This document shows, in pieces, positions 45,923 through 55,347 of a stretch of DNA of 64,000 nucleotides; position 1 is the first letter of the stretch, and the number at the start of each line of letters is the position of its first letter. Source of the DNA: Chersky-299 sp963749535. Its GTDB lineage: Bacteria > Actinomycetota > Thermoleophilia > RBG-16-64-13. The notes below the pieces were generated by a model. That model saw only the letters and a list, made by a program, of their open reading frames with translations. It was not told the origin of the DNA and made no database searches. The stretch covers positions 26,037-90,036 of the forward strand of contig CAVVNF010000015.1 in NCBI GenBank assembly GCA_963749535.1, given 5' to 3'. The translations under genes and the position numbers were made by a program.

Positions 45923-48519
45923 ATCCCTGGTGGCCCAGGGCTCAACACCGTCCATCGCCTTCGGTCTGCGCGGTGCCACTGCTACTCCGGAGATATCCAC
46001 GTCTGCCCGCCGCTGGCCGGTGTGGCCGTCCGTCGCCATCGCGGTCGCCGGCGCCTCCACAGGCTCCTCCAGATCCAGGACGCCTTCGAGCACGGTGCTC
46101 ACGTGGTCCACGTAGATGAACTCGATACCGCTGAGAAGGTCCTCGCCCTCGATCTCGGCCACGTCGGCCTCGTTGCGGAGGGGGAGAAACACTTTGCTCA
46201 GTCCGGCTGCTTGCGCGGCCAGAACCTTCTCCTTGATGCCGCCTACGGGCAGCACCTGCCCGGTGAGAGTGATCTCGCCGGTCATAGCGGACTCGGGGTC
46301 GACCACCTTACCGGACACCATGCTGGCGAGAGCTACGGCCATCGCCACCCCGGCCGACGGTCCGTCCTTGGGAACCGCTCCGGCCGGTACGTGAACATGT
46401 ATGTCGTGCTTCTGGAAGAAGCGCTCGCCGGCGCCCAACCGGTCGGAGACGCTGCGCACGTAGGTGAGGGCCGCCTGTGCGGATTCCTTCATGACCTCGC
46501 CCAGTTGCCCGTAAGGATGAGCCGGCCGCCGCCCGGCATGGCCCTGGCTTCTATGAAGAGGATGTCGCCTCCCGCGGGGGTCCACGCCAATCCCGTGGAG
46601 ACCCCGGGCTCTGTGGTGCGCCGCTTGGTCTCGCGGAAGGCCTTCTGCTTGCCCAGGTAGTCGGGGACCTGCTCCCGATCCACGCTGGCGGTTTCCTTCT
46701 CACCCTCTGCCACCATGCGGGCGAACTTGCGGATGACCGTCCCTATCTCGCGTTCCAGGTTGCGGACGCCGGCTTCCCGCGTGTAGTTCTCGATTATCGT
46801 GCGCAGAGCGTCGTCGGTCATGGTCAACTGTTCCGCCGTCACGCCGTTCCGTTCCAGCTGCCGAGGGACAAGGTAACGACGCGCGATGTGGAGTTTCTCC
46901 TCCTCCGTGTAGCCCGGCGATGCTGATGACTTCCATGCGGTCGCGAAGCGGGCCGGGGATGGTGTCGAGCACGTTGGCCGTGCAGATGAACAGCACCTTC
47001 GACAGATCGAACGGCAGGTCGAGGTAGTGGTCGCGGAAGGTGCTGTGCTGCTCAGGGTCCAGCACTTCGAGCATGGCGCTCGACGGGTCCCCGCGCCAAT
47101 CGGCCCCCATCTTGTCTATCTCGTCGATCATGAAGACCGGGTTGATGCTTCCGGCGTCCCGGATGGCCCGGATGATGGTGCCGGGCATCGCGCCCACGTA
47201 GGTCCGCCGGTGGCCCCGTATCTCCGATTCGTCCCTCACTCCGCCCACGCTGATGCGGATGAACTTTCGTCCCAACGCCCGGGCGATGCTCTTGCCCAGG
47301 CTGGTCTTTCCTACGCCGGGAGGGCCGCTGAAGCAGAGGATGGGACCGGTGGCCTCGCTCTTGAGCTTCTGCACGGCGAGAAACTCGAGGATGCGGTCTT
47401 TCACGTCCTTGAGATCGTAATGGTCCGCGTCCAGAACCTCTCTTGCGTGAGCGATGTCCAGGTTGTCTTCGGAGCTCACGTTCCAGGGAAGCGATACGAT
47501 CCAGTCCAGATAGGTGCGGATGACGCCGTACTCTGCCGCGGCCGTGGGCAGCTTGGAGAGCCGGTCTAGCTCTCGTCCGCGCCTGCTTGTCCACTTCTTC
47601 CGGCAGTGCCCGCTTTGTCGAGTTGCTCACGTAGCTCATTGACCTCGGCCTGGGTCTCGTCAGTCTCGCCCAACTCGTCCTGGATGGCCTTGAGCTGCTG
47701 TCTCAGAAAGTATTCCCTCTGGGTCTTGCCCATCTCGGACTGCACCTGGTTCTGGATCTTGGAACCGAGTTCCAGCACTTCCAGCTCGCGGTTCATCAAC
47801 GAGGTCAGCCGGCGCAGCCGCTTGGCTACCTCGACTTCCTCGAGGAGTTCCTGTTTCTCCTCGGTCTTGAGCCGCATGGTGGAAGCGATGAAATAGCCGA
47901 GGGACCCCGGGTCGTCGATGTTCGCCGCGGCCATCTCAAGCTCGTCGGGCAGGTAGGGCACCAACTCGATGATCTTGGTGTATACCGCGACCAGGTTGCG
48001 TTGGAGGGCGGCCACTTCGGTGCTTTCCTCGGTGATGTCCGGCAGGTCCACCACTTCCGCGACCAGATAAGGTTCCTCGGACACGAACCGGTCGATCTTT
48101 ATCCGGCGGATGCCCTGGGTGATGATCCGCAGGGTGCCGTCCGGTGCTTTCAGCATCTTCTGGATACTTGCCAGGACGCCCACCGCGCTGACGTCGTCCG
48201 GCCCGGGGGCTTCTATCTCAGGGTCTCGCGATGTGACGAGTCCGACGAGCTTGTCTCCCCGAAGCACGTCGTCGATCAGGCGCACCGACCGTGGCTGACC
48301 CACGGCCAGTGGGACCATGGTGTCCGGGAACACGACCGTGTCCTTGAGAGGAAGGATGGGGACCACCGTCGGGCCGGCAGCCAGTCTGCTTTCGATGTCG
48401 CCGTCGGAGGTACCTAATTCGACCACCTCGGGCCATTCAGCGATCTGGGCCGCGCTGGCCTCGTCAGGCAGATCGTCCGTCTCAATCCAGGGTTCGAAGG
48501 TGGCGTCTTCAGCGGTCAT
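45923..48519 (-). CDS. lon: ATP-dependent protease Lon, several frameshifts
   Basis: Lon is a cytoplasmic AAA+ serine protease degrading misfolded and regulatory proteins. The N-terminal LAN domain runs from PTVVPILPLKDTVVFPDTMVPL. The ATPase has Walker A GPPGVGKTSLGKS and Walker B VFMIDEIDKM. The protease domain holds the catalytic Ser in PKDGPSAGVAMA and the Lys in GGIKEKVLAA. The pieces lie in different frames, with breaks near 47609, 47578, 46915 and 46503; each is mended by one base. No stop codon precedes archease, so the 3' limit is arbitrary. Its start overlaps the hsp20 stop, a chaperone-protease pair. Confidence 0.9.
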
Positions 48520-49049
48520 CGTTCATCTCCATCTGCTTGGCCGGTGCGCGGCTCAAGGCTAGGATCGTTTTCCCCACCGGCTGCCTGGTAGGGCGCCGCT
48601 TCATCTTTCACGGTGATCGGGATGCGCTTCGAGGACGTTCGCGCGCGTACCGGCAACACGATCGAGAGAAAGCCGCCGCCGTAGTTGGCGGTCGCCTTGG
48701 CGGTGTCCACCTCGGGGGGCAAGAGGACCAAACGCTCGAACCGCCCGTAGGCGATCTCCATCTGCTGATAGACGGCATCGGGAGGGCGCTCGTCTCTTCT
48801 GGCTCCGCTGATGAGCAGCACGTTCTCGTCAACGTCGAGGCCTATCCCCCCGGGGTCTATCCCAGCGAGTTCGAGCTTGATGATGAAGGCGTTCGCAGCG
48901 CCATCGAAGTACACGTCGGCGTTAGGGCGAAAGGCAGCCCGGCCCTGGCGAGGCACTCTATCCCCTCGCACGAGCTCGAGGAACATCTTGTCCACCTCGC
49001 CCTGCAGCCGCTGGAGGCCAGGAATGTTCTCTTTCCGTCTGGAATCCAC
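48516..49049 (-). CDS. Hsp20/alpha-crystallin small heat shock protein
   Basis: A 177-residue small heat-shock chaperone holding unfolded proteins. The alpha-crystallin domain spans about residues 45-145: PNADVYFDGAANAFIIKLELAGID, VLLISGARRDE and YGRFERLVLLPPEVD. The GFLSIVLPVR motif fits the end of the domain. The N-terminal arm (to 40) and C-terminal tail are short and variable. It overlaps lon by four bases, and a heat-shock operon is likely, though no known heat-shock operator was found upstream. Confidence 0.9.
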   Translation of the reverse strand: MDSRRKENIPGLQRLQGEVDKMFLELVRGDRVPRQGRAAFRPNADVYFDGAANAFIIKLELAGIDPGGIGLDVDENVLLISGARRDERPPDAVYQQMEIAYGRFERLVLLPPEVDTAKATANYGGGFLSIVLPVRARTSSKRIPITVKDEAAPYQAAGGENDPSLEPRTGQADGDER

Positions 49050-49321
49050 CGCGACCTCTTGTTCTCAAGTTGATGGCTTGGCATGGGCGGCCGTGCGCCG
49101 CCCCGCGTTCAATAGATTATTGCCCGGAAGCTCGCGGCGCAAACCGCGCCGTGCGCACATAGAGCGCCATGTGGCGGCTTATCTTTGCCGACATTAGCGC
49201 GTTCTGCCCGCGCGAGTGCGGCCTGTGGAGGCGCCCGTTGCTCCTCCGGGCAACGGGTTTGTCCCGAGAAAGGCGAGGGGAAGTCACTTACCGATGGCGG
49301 CAGACAACAGAGGGTGACGGC
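49050..49321. other. Divergent intergenic region between hsp20 and the site-2 protease gene
   Basis: No gene is supported; an open frame on the plus strand from 49169 continues into the protease gene but its first 51 codons look non-coding. Possible promoters for both directions are weak. I looked for CIRCE (GAGTGC inverted repeats) and HAIR sites and found only imperfect similarities. Confidence 0.5.
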
Positions 49322-50536
49322 GTGCGCTTTTCCTACAGAGTATTTCGGGCTTTCGGGGTAGACGTGCGTGTGCACGTGACTTTCGTGTTCATCGTCGCGT
49401 ATTTTGCCGTCGTCTGGGGAGCGCTCCGAAAGCCCGGCGGCGGTTGGGGGGCGCTCTACGGGGTGCTGCTCGTGATTCTGCTTTTCGCCCTCGTGGTGAT
49501 CCACGAGCTCACTCACGCCCGGGTGGCCCAGTACTACGGCATCAAGGTCACAAGCATTACTTTGCTTCCCATTGGCGGTCTTGCGAACATGGAGAAGATC
49601 CCCGAGGAACCACGCAAGGAATTGGTCATATCCGTGGCGGGGCCGCTTTCGAATCTGGTGCTCGGTGGCATCATGGTCGCGATACTGCCGCTCATCGTGA
49701 ACTGGGGCACCCTCACCGCCAGCCAGATCTCGAACCTGATCTTTCAGCGGAGCTTCCTGGGGGCCTACATGTACGTGCTCGTCTCCAACCTCTTCTTGGG
49801 TGTATTCAATCTCTTGCCCGCGTTTCCCATGGATGGCGGCCGGGTCTTTCGAGCGGCATTGGCGTTTCGTCTGGGTCGTCCCCGGGCGACCCGAGTGGCG
49901 GTCCTAGTAGGCCAGGGTCTCGCTGTCGCCATGGCGATAGCCGGCCTTTTCTTCGGCGGCGGCATCTTGCTCGTGCTCGTGGCGATCTTCATCTTCATCG
50001 GCGCTCAGGCGGAAGGTGCCCAGGACCCAGTGCAGCGGGTGCTGGCCGCTGTCCGGGTGAAGCAGGTGGTGAGGCCGGGGGTTCACGTGGCGCGGCCCGC
50101 CCAGAGCCTGGGGGAGTTGGCCGCCCGCCTGTTCCATTCCTACCAGGAGGACTTCCCGGTGGTCGACGGACGGGGTGACGTGGAAGGCATTCTCACGCGC
50201 GACCGGCTCATCGCCATGTTGGGCCAACACGGTGTCGACTATCCGGTCGCCGAAGCGATGCGTACGGATTTTCCCACCATAGGGCTTGAGGACCGAGTGG
50301 CTTATGCCCTGGAGAAGATGCGGGGCGGTCACTTCAAGGCGGTTCCCGTGCTCGATGACGGGAGACTAGTGGGGATGCTCTCGATGGAAGACATCAGCGA
50401 GGTGTATTCGCTGCTATCCGCGGGTGGTGAGGACATATTGCGCCGAGTGTCGTCTGTGGCGCCGCCGAGCCGCCGCACTCATGGTGGCAAAGCATACGCG
50501 CCAGAGTCGGACGCCGACGCGGCTCAAGAAAGGTGA
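49322..50536 (+). CDS. Site-2 type membrane metalloprotease with CBS domains
   Basis: A 404-residue intramembrane zinc protease (S2P/M50, SpoIVFB-like). The active-site motif HELTH lies in a helix at about residue 60; the third ligand is in NLLPAFPMDGGRV at about residue 162. Around five to six helices form the core, followed by two cytoplasmic CBS domains (about 240-370, FPVVDGRGDVEGILTRDRL and VPVLDDGRLVGMLSMED) that may sense nucleotides. The GTG start at 49322 is preferred because GAGGGTGA precedes it and conserved sequence starts there. Such proteases cleave membrane-bound regulators. Confidence 0.9.
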   Translation: MRFSYRVFRAFGVDVRVHVTFVFIVAYFAVVWGALRKPGGGWGALYGVLLVILLFALVVIHELTHARVAQYYGIKVTSITLLPIGGLANMEKIPEEPRKELVISVAGPLSNLVLGGIMVAILPLIVNWGTLTASQISNLIFQRSFLGAYMYVLVSNLFLGVFNLLPAFPMDGGRVFRAALAFRLGRPRATRVAVLVGQGLAVAMAIAGLFFGGGILLVLVAIFIFIGAQAEGAQDPVQRVLAAVRVKQVVRPGVHVARPAQSLGELAARLFHSYQEDFPVVDGRGDVEGILTRDRLIAMLGQHGVDYPVAEAMRTDFPTIGLEDRVAYALEKMRGGHFKAVPVLDDGRLVGMLSMEDISEVYSLLSAGGEDILRRVSSVAPPSRRTHGGKAYAPESDADAAQER

Positions 50537-50611
50537 GCTAACCGGTCTTCGCCCGCGACGTCAGCCTCCGCCACCTGGCGGGTGGCGCCACTGCAGCTAG
50601 GCGCCCTTGCG

Positions 50612-50651
50612 GCGAAGCCCCGAAAAGCCATCTGGCTTTTCGGGGCTTCGC
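50612..50651. terminator. Strong bidirectional terminator hairpin
   Basis: A perfect 18-bp stem (arms beginning GCGAAGCCCC and ending GGGGCTTCGC) with the loop ATCT lies between the convergent site-2 protease and UPF0182 genes. The stem contains AAAAG/CTTTT near the loop. Confidence 0.85.
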
Positions 50652-50700
50652 GTCTTACGGGGGCCATTCGAGGCCCCGCCGCTCGCGGAGACGACTCGCG

Positions 50701-53667
50701 CTATTTGTTGAGGGCCTGGAGTGCAGCCAGGACTTGCCCGAGCTGTTCGATCTGGCGGCCGTACTCGGCCCAATCGCCTGCCTTCTGGGCCGCGATCGCC
50801 GCCTGGTAATGCTGGTTGGCCTGGTCGATCAGAGCCTGCTGGGTCGTCCCCAGACTTGTCGTCGTGGTCGAGCCGCCGGGAGTGGTGGTCGTGGTTGTGC
50901 TGGGCGGCACCGTGGTGGTCGTGCTGCCGCCAGGCGTCGTGGTCGTGGTGGTCGAGCCGCCGGGAACGGTGGTCGTGGGCCCGATCGGGGCGCCGAAGAT
51001 CTTCTGCAACGCCTCTGCAAGGGTCGGCGCCATCACGACGTTGTCGCCGTAAACTACGATGACCTCGGCCAGATTCGGGATCGGGTTCTGCGAGGCCTGC
51101 AGGTAGAGCGGCTCGAAATACATGATCGCGTCACCCACGGGAACCACCAGCAGGTTGCCGCGGATGACCTGGCTTCCCGATTGGTCCCATAAAGTGAGCT
51201 GCGACGAGATGACCGGGTCGCTGGAGATCCTCGCTTCCACTTGCGAAGGCCCGGATACCAGCTTGTCCTTGGGCATGTCGAGAAGTTCAAGCTTGCCGTA
51301 GTTGGCTCCGTCCTGGCGAGCCACCAATAGCGAAGTGAGGTTCGTCTTGCTCAGCGGCACAAAGGGTTGTAAGAGCGCGAATTCAGGTGTGTCGCTGCCT
51401 GGGAGTGCGAGCATCTGGTAGTACGGGACGACGGGCACTTCCTTCTTACTATTGCTGTACAGCTCTTTGGGGATCTCCCAGGCGTCTTCCTTGTTATAGA
51501 AGATCTGGGGGTCGTCCATGTGGTACAGGGTCAGCACCTGCGCTTGGACGGTGTAGTAATCCTCCGGGTAGCGCATGTGCCTACGCAGATCCGCGGGCAT
51601 CTGATCGCCGGGAGTGAACAGTCCTGGGTAGACCTTGCCCCATGCGTTCGCGAGGACGTCGGTCGGATCGATCTGATAGAAGGTCACGTTGCCGTTGTAT
51701 GCGTCGATCACGACCTTGATCGGGTTGCGCATGTAGTTGGTGCCGTTTGCCAGAGGCTGCGAGTTGGGGAAGCGGCTGCTCGTGGTATACGCGTCCCACA
51801 TCCAGACCAGGCTGCCGTCGTCCCGGATGACCAAGTAAGGGTCTTTGTCGTACTGGAGGAAGGGTGCCAGGGCTTGGACCCTCTCCTCGATCGTCCTGCG
51901 GAACATCACCCGCGAATCCTTGGTGAGTGAGTTCGAGAAGAACAGGCGCGCGGTTGCAAAGCGGAAGCTGAAGGCGAACTGGCGGATCTTGCTGCCGATC
52001 GGAATCCCGCCTGTGCCTTGGTACTGGCTGCTGACGTTCTTGTCGCCCGCCGGGTAGTCGAACTCAGGAGACTTGGTCTTCACGAGGATGAAGCTGTTGC
52101 CCACCTCACCGTAGTAGATCTGAGGCTTGGTGATCTTGAGGCTCGTGCTGCTGACAGGCGGGATGTCTTTGATGAAATAGTCCGGTCCATCGGAGGTGGA
52201 CTCGTTCACCGGGCTCACGACCGCTCCGTAACCATGGGTATAGGTAAAGTGCTCGTTTAGCCAGGTCTTCGACTGGGGCTGAAGCAGCGACTGGTCCAAT
52301 TCTCTGGCGCTTATCAGTACCTCGCGTGACTGACCATCGATCGTATAGCGATCGACGTCGACATCCGTGAACGTGTAGTAGAGTCGCAGCCCCTGATTCT
52401 GGTTGTAGATAACGAGAGCCGGTGCCGGATCCCACAGGCGCACGTTTTGGAGTGTAGGTAAGTTCGCGTTGGCCGACGCCACCGTCAGGTCGGTGTTGGC
52501 GGGTGAGGCGATAGTCTGGATCTTGTCCACCCCGAACCCGACGCGAGTCGCCTCGATGTTGTTGGCGATATAAGGGCTTTCCTTGGTGATCTCATTAGGC
52601 GATACCTGGTATTGCTGCACGAGGGCCGGATAGGCTTTCCCGGCCAACGCCCACGTGAGAACCATCAGGCCGATGGCGATCGCAGGTAGGCGCCAACCTC
52701 GATAGCGGATATTGAGCACGAAAATGGCGGCTGCCACCACGGCTACGGCCGCCAGGAAGTGTAGTACCGGCAAGGCCGCGTGCACGTCGGTGTAGCTGGG
52801 GCCGGATACCACTCCGCGTTTCGAGAACGCCAGCGACCAGGATTGGATCATATAGTCGCCCGCTTTGGCCAACATGGCGATCGCCAGGATCACCGACAGA
52901 TGAGCCTTGACATGTGGCGCCAGAGTGATGCGGCCGCGCCCGCCCAGGACCATCGCCCGGTCGACCATATAGGTGAACACGGTGGCGATGAAGGTGAACA
53001 ACATTGCGATACCTACGAAATCGATGATCGTCTTCCACATGGGTAGCGTGAACATGAAGAAGGAAGCATCGCGGTGGAATATCGGGTCTTTGTATCCTGC
53101 AGACCCGTGGTTGAAGAAGAGCAGTATCTGCTGCCACTGGTTGCTATAGAGAACACCGATGACGATGGCGACGACTATGGAGACGATCAGCATGAGCCGA
53201 GCGGGCCATACTCTCCGCCGGGGAAGGTCGTAGACCTCCTCGTTCTTCTGAGCCCGCACGCGATGAAAGCGCGGCGAAAGCTTGCGGGCCAGCCACAAGC
53301 TGCCGTAGAAGATCCCGAAGAAGATCAGTGCCGTGACCACCGTGATCGCGACTCGTGCCCAGATCGGCGTCCAGAAGACAACGGTCTGACCCATCTCTTT
53401 GTACCAGAGGAAGTTCGTCCAGATCTGGGACACGACCCCGCCGATTCCAAAGACGATGATGACGAGGATGATGAGGATGGCGAGACGGCGGAGCGGCCCA
53501 GGCTTCATGTGGAGGATCCGAGATCGCTTCACTGGTTTCTTCGCGCCCGTGCCGCTTGCGGCCTTCTTAGACTCCGTAGCAGCCGTCTTGACGGTCTCGT
53601 TATCCGGTGAGATGACTACTGCCCTCCTGGTTAGATCGCGCGCCGGCGATGCGCAACACTTTACCAT
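50701..53667 (-). CDS. UPF0182 family membrane protein
   Basis: A large membrane protein (up to 988 residues) of the UPF0182 family, of unknown function, common in Actinomycetota. Seven hydrophobic segments fall in residues about 55-370 (first one LAILIILVIIVFGIGGVV). A long soluble domain follows, probably outside the cell, then a Thr/Gly-rich linker with repeated PGGSTTTT units (about 910-950) and a short coiled-coil end. The ATG at 53667 overlaps the preceding gene by 68 bp; an internal ATG at 53508 (MKPGPLRRLAIL) is an alternative start. Confidence 0.9.
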   Translation of the reverse strand: MVKCCASPARDLTRRAVVISPDNETVKTAATESKKAASGTGAKKPVKRSRILHMKPGPLRRLAILIILVIIVFGIGGVVSQIWTNFLWYKEMGQTVVFWTPIWARVAITVVTALIFFGIFYGSLWLARKLSPRFHRVRAQKNEEVYDLPRRRVWPARLMLIVSIVVAIVIGVLYSNQWQQILLFFNHGSAGYKDPIFHRDASFFMFTLPMWKTIIDFVGIAMLFTFIATVFTYMVDRAMVLGGRGRITLAPHVKAHLSVILAIAMLAKAGDYMIQSWSLAFSKRGVVSGPSYTDVHAALPVLHFLAAVAVVAAAIFVLNIRYRGWRLPAIAIGLMVLTWALAGKAYPALVQQYQVSPNEITKESPYIANNIEATRVGFGVDKIQTIASPANTDLTVASANANLPTLQNVRLWDPAPALVIYNQNQGLRLYYTFTDVDVDRYTIDGQSREVLISARELDQSLLQPQSKTWLNEHFTYTHGYGAVVSPVNESTSDGPDYFIKDIPPVSSTSLKITKPQIYYGEVGNSFILVKTKSPEFDYPAGDKNVSSQYQGTGGIPIGSKIRQFAFSFRFATARLFFSNSLTKDSRVMFRRTIEERVQALAPFLQYDKDPYLVIRDDGSLVWMWDAYTTSSRFPNSQPLANGTNYMRNPIKVVIDAYNGNVTFYQIDPTDVLANAWGKVYPGLFTPGDQMPADLRRHMRYPEDYYTVQAQVLTLYHMDDPQIFYNKEDAWEIPKELYSNSKKEVPVVPYYQMLALPGSDTPEFALLQPFVPLSKTNLTSLLVARQDGANYGKLELLDMPKDKLVSGPSQVEARISSDPVISSQLTLWDQSGSQVIRGNLLVVPVGDAIMYFEPLYLQASQNPIPNLAEVIVVYGDNVVMAPTLAEALQKIFGAPIGPTTTVPGGSTTTTTTPGGSTTTTVPPSTTTTTTPGGSTTTTSLGTTQQALIDQANQHYQAAIAAQKAGDWAEYGRQIEQLGQVLAALQALNK

Positions 53668-53962
53668 CCGCGCAAAGACGGTGGATGGCGGCCCATTTGG
53701 CCGACGCGCGCTCGAGTGTCTGCACGGCCGCGGAGACGTCGCGCTCGCTCAACTGTAATGCCAGTCCACAGCCCGCGGTCAAGCCCCGGGGTGGCGGAAC
53801 GACCTCGAGCCGAAAGCCGGCCTCTCTGAGGATGTCCTCCGCGGCCATCGCCTGGTGGGTGGTCTCGAACGTGAACACGGCGTCGCCGATGAGCGGCTGA
53901 CCGCCCATCTCCGCCGGCGCGCACGCTGCTGCCCGCTCGCCGGTCTCCCCTCGTCCCTCCAA
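53600..53962 (-). CDS. DUF3343 protein (Se/S carrier-like)
   Basis: A small protein of the DUF3343 family, described as a putative selenium/sulfur carrier. The conserved region is FTFETTHQAMAAEDILREAGF, then VVPPPRGLTAGCGLALQL, with a single Cys at the expected place. The start could be the TTG at 53962, preceded by GGGGAAG, giving 120 residues, or the ATG at 53908 (MGGQPLIGDAVF). It follows the YedF-like gene; these two families are typically found together in selenium-using bacteria. The function is inferred from this association. Confidence 0.8.
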   Translation of the reverse strand: MEGRGETGERAAACAPAEMGGQPLIGDAVFTFETTHQAMAAEDILREAGFRLEVVPPPRGLTAGCGLALQLSERDVSAAVQTLERASAKWAAIHRLCADGKVLRIAGARSNQEGSSHLTG

Positions 53963-54040
53963 CGCCGCTTCCCCTTTGCCTCGGTGGCACTTTTAGACTG
54001 TGACGGCCTCGCCGGCCAGACTGCGATGGCTTTGCCGGTC

Positions 54041-54391
54041 TTAGACAGTGACGACCTTGCAGGCCTCACACATCAGTTGTTGCAGCAGCGGAATGGATCC
54101 GACCTCACCCACCGCCAACCTCGGCCGCACCTCGTAGTAGTCAAGACAGGTGCCGCACGAGTAGATACGGCAGCCCTTTTGCGCCAGGCGTCTCAGGCCC
54201 TCCAACACCGGTGAGTCGTCCAGAGTCAAGAACACACCGCGATTGGCGAAGACGATGGTCTCCCCGCCATCCAGTCGCTCATGGAGACTGTTGAAGAATG
54301 ATTGCGCCAGGCGGCACCCGATCTCCGGGTCGGCGCCGATAGAGTCCGACCGGACGTAGAAGAGTGTGTGAGAGGAAGTACCGCCCATCAC
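54041..54391 (-). CDS. yedF: YedF-type selenium metabolism protein (DsrE domain only)
   Basis: A 116-residue protein matching the C-terminal DsrE-like domain of the selenium metabolism protein YedF: LFYVRSDSIGADPEIGCRLAQ, VFANRGVFLT, the motif CRIYSCGTCLDYYEVRPRLAVGEVG and the ending ACKVVTV. Full-length YedF has an N-terminal TusA domain that is absent here; the upstream gene ends at its start codon, so it is not hidden by an indel close by. It overlaps the hydrolase gene by four bases and precedes DUF3343. Likely role: carrying or delivering reduced selenium or sulfur. Confidence 0.85.
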   Translation of the reverse strand: MMGGTSSHTLFYVRSDSIGADPEIGCRLAQSFFNSLHERLDGGETIVFANRGVFLTLDDSPVLEGLRRLAQKGCRIYSCGTCLDYYEVRPRLAVGEVGSIPLLQQLMCEACKVVTV

Positions 54392-55047
54392 ATGCGTGAG
54401 GGCTTCAGCACGAAGGTAGTGCGGCTAGCCGGCAGGTTGTCCCGCGTGACCTCGAGCTGCGCTCCTACCACCTTCTGCACGGCCTTCTGCGTGGCCAGGA
54501 AATCGTCCTCGGACGTGATGGGAAAGTCCGTGGCAGCCGTCTTGTAGTGCATGGGGACGACCACCGCCGGCGCGAGCGATTCCACCACCACCGCCGCCGT
54601 CTTGGCATCTATCGTGTAGAAGCCGCCCACGGGCACCAGAACAACGTCCACCTCCCCGATGGCCTTGAGGCTGACTGGAGCGAGCGGATGACCGAGATCC
54701 CCCAAGTGGGCGAGTCGTATGTCGCCGTCGTCGAGCACGATGATTGTGTTGGCGCCCCGTTGGCTACCGCCGGTATCGTCGTGCTTGACGGCGACCCCGG
54801 TTATCTCAACGCCGCCGACCTTCGCCGAGGTGGGCTGCACGAGGACGAGAGGCTTACCCGGGATGGTGTCCGTCGCCCCGTGGTCGTCGTGGGTGTGAGT
54901 GGCTACCACGGCATCGGCTTTTTCGGCGATAGGCGCATACCGCAGTGCTCCACCGAATGAACCGGATCGGTACGGGTCCAAGATGATACGGGTACCGTCC
55001 CGAGCCTCGACAAGGAAAGAAGAGTGACCGTAGTAGGTGATCTTCAT
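54388..55047 (-). CDS. Metallo-beta-lactamase fold hydrolase (UPF0173-like)
   Basis: A 219-residue MBL-fold hydrolase of unknown substrate. It begins MKITYYGHSSFLVEA, typical of UPF0173/YtkL-like proteins. Metal ligands appear in THTHDDHGA, HLGDLGH and VPMHYKT. It lies ahead of yedF on the minus strand and overlaps it by four bases, so the three minus-strand genes (hydrolase, yedF, DUF3343) form one operon. Confidence 0.85.
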   Translation of the reverse strand: MKITYYGHSSFLVEARDGTRIILDPYRSGSFGGALRYAPIAEKADAVVATHTHDDHGATDTIPGKPLVLVQPTSAKVGGVEITGVAVKHDDTGGSQRGANTIIVLDDGDIRLAHLGDLGHPLAPVSLKAIGEVDVVLVPVGGFYTIDAKTAAVVVESLAPAVVVPMHYKTAATDFPITSEDDFLATQKAVQKVVGAQLEVTRDNLPASRTTFVLKPSRM

Positions 55048-55185
55048 GTCTCCATCCCCTTGGGCCGTGCTCTTTATGGTCTGGCTGGAAGTGTACCGGG
55101 TAGGTTAGCCCATCGTGGTACGGGGTAACAAGAAAGCGTACCGGGGCACCGAGGCTCGGCTTTGGCGTGCTTGCCGCAAGGACGG

Positions 55186-55218
55186 TTGACTGATAGGATA
55201 CCCCGAGGGGTATCTAAT
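55186..55218 (+). promoter_or_regulatory. Promoter with a palindromic operator inside the spacer, upstream of trxA
   Basis: TTGACT (55186-55191) and TATCTA (55211-55216) are 19 bp apart. A perfect inverted repeat, GATACCCC-GA-GGGGTATC (55197-55214), fills the spacer and overlaps the -10 box. A long spacer holding a palindrome is typical of MerR-type control, while the CCCC/GGGG arms resemble CsoR/CstR-family operators. The leader to trxA would be about 125 bases. The rest of the 300-bp gap shows no gene. Confidence 0.6.
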
Positions 55219-55347
55219 AGGGGTGCGATGTGCAATCCGCACGCGGCCCGGCCGGATTTGGCTAGCGCGCCCCGCCAAACGGGTCTCGCTTCCGATACCA
55301 TGTTGGTGTGACCGGCGTTGCCGGCGTGCGACGACAAGGAGAATGAC

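Noticed and set aside
49193..49225. CIRCE-like element upstream of hsp20
   Set aside because: Only six of nine bases match in each arm and the spacing is wrong.
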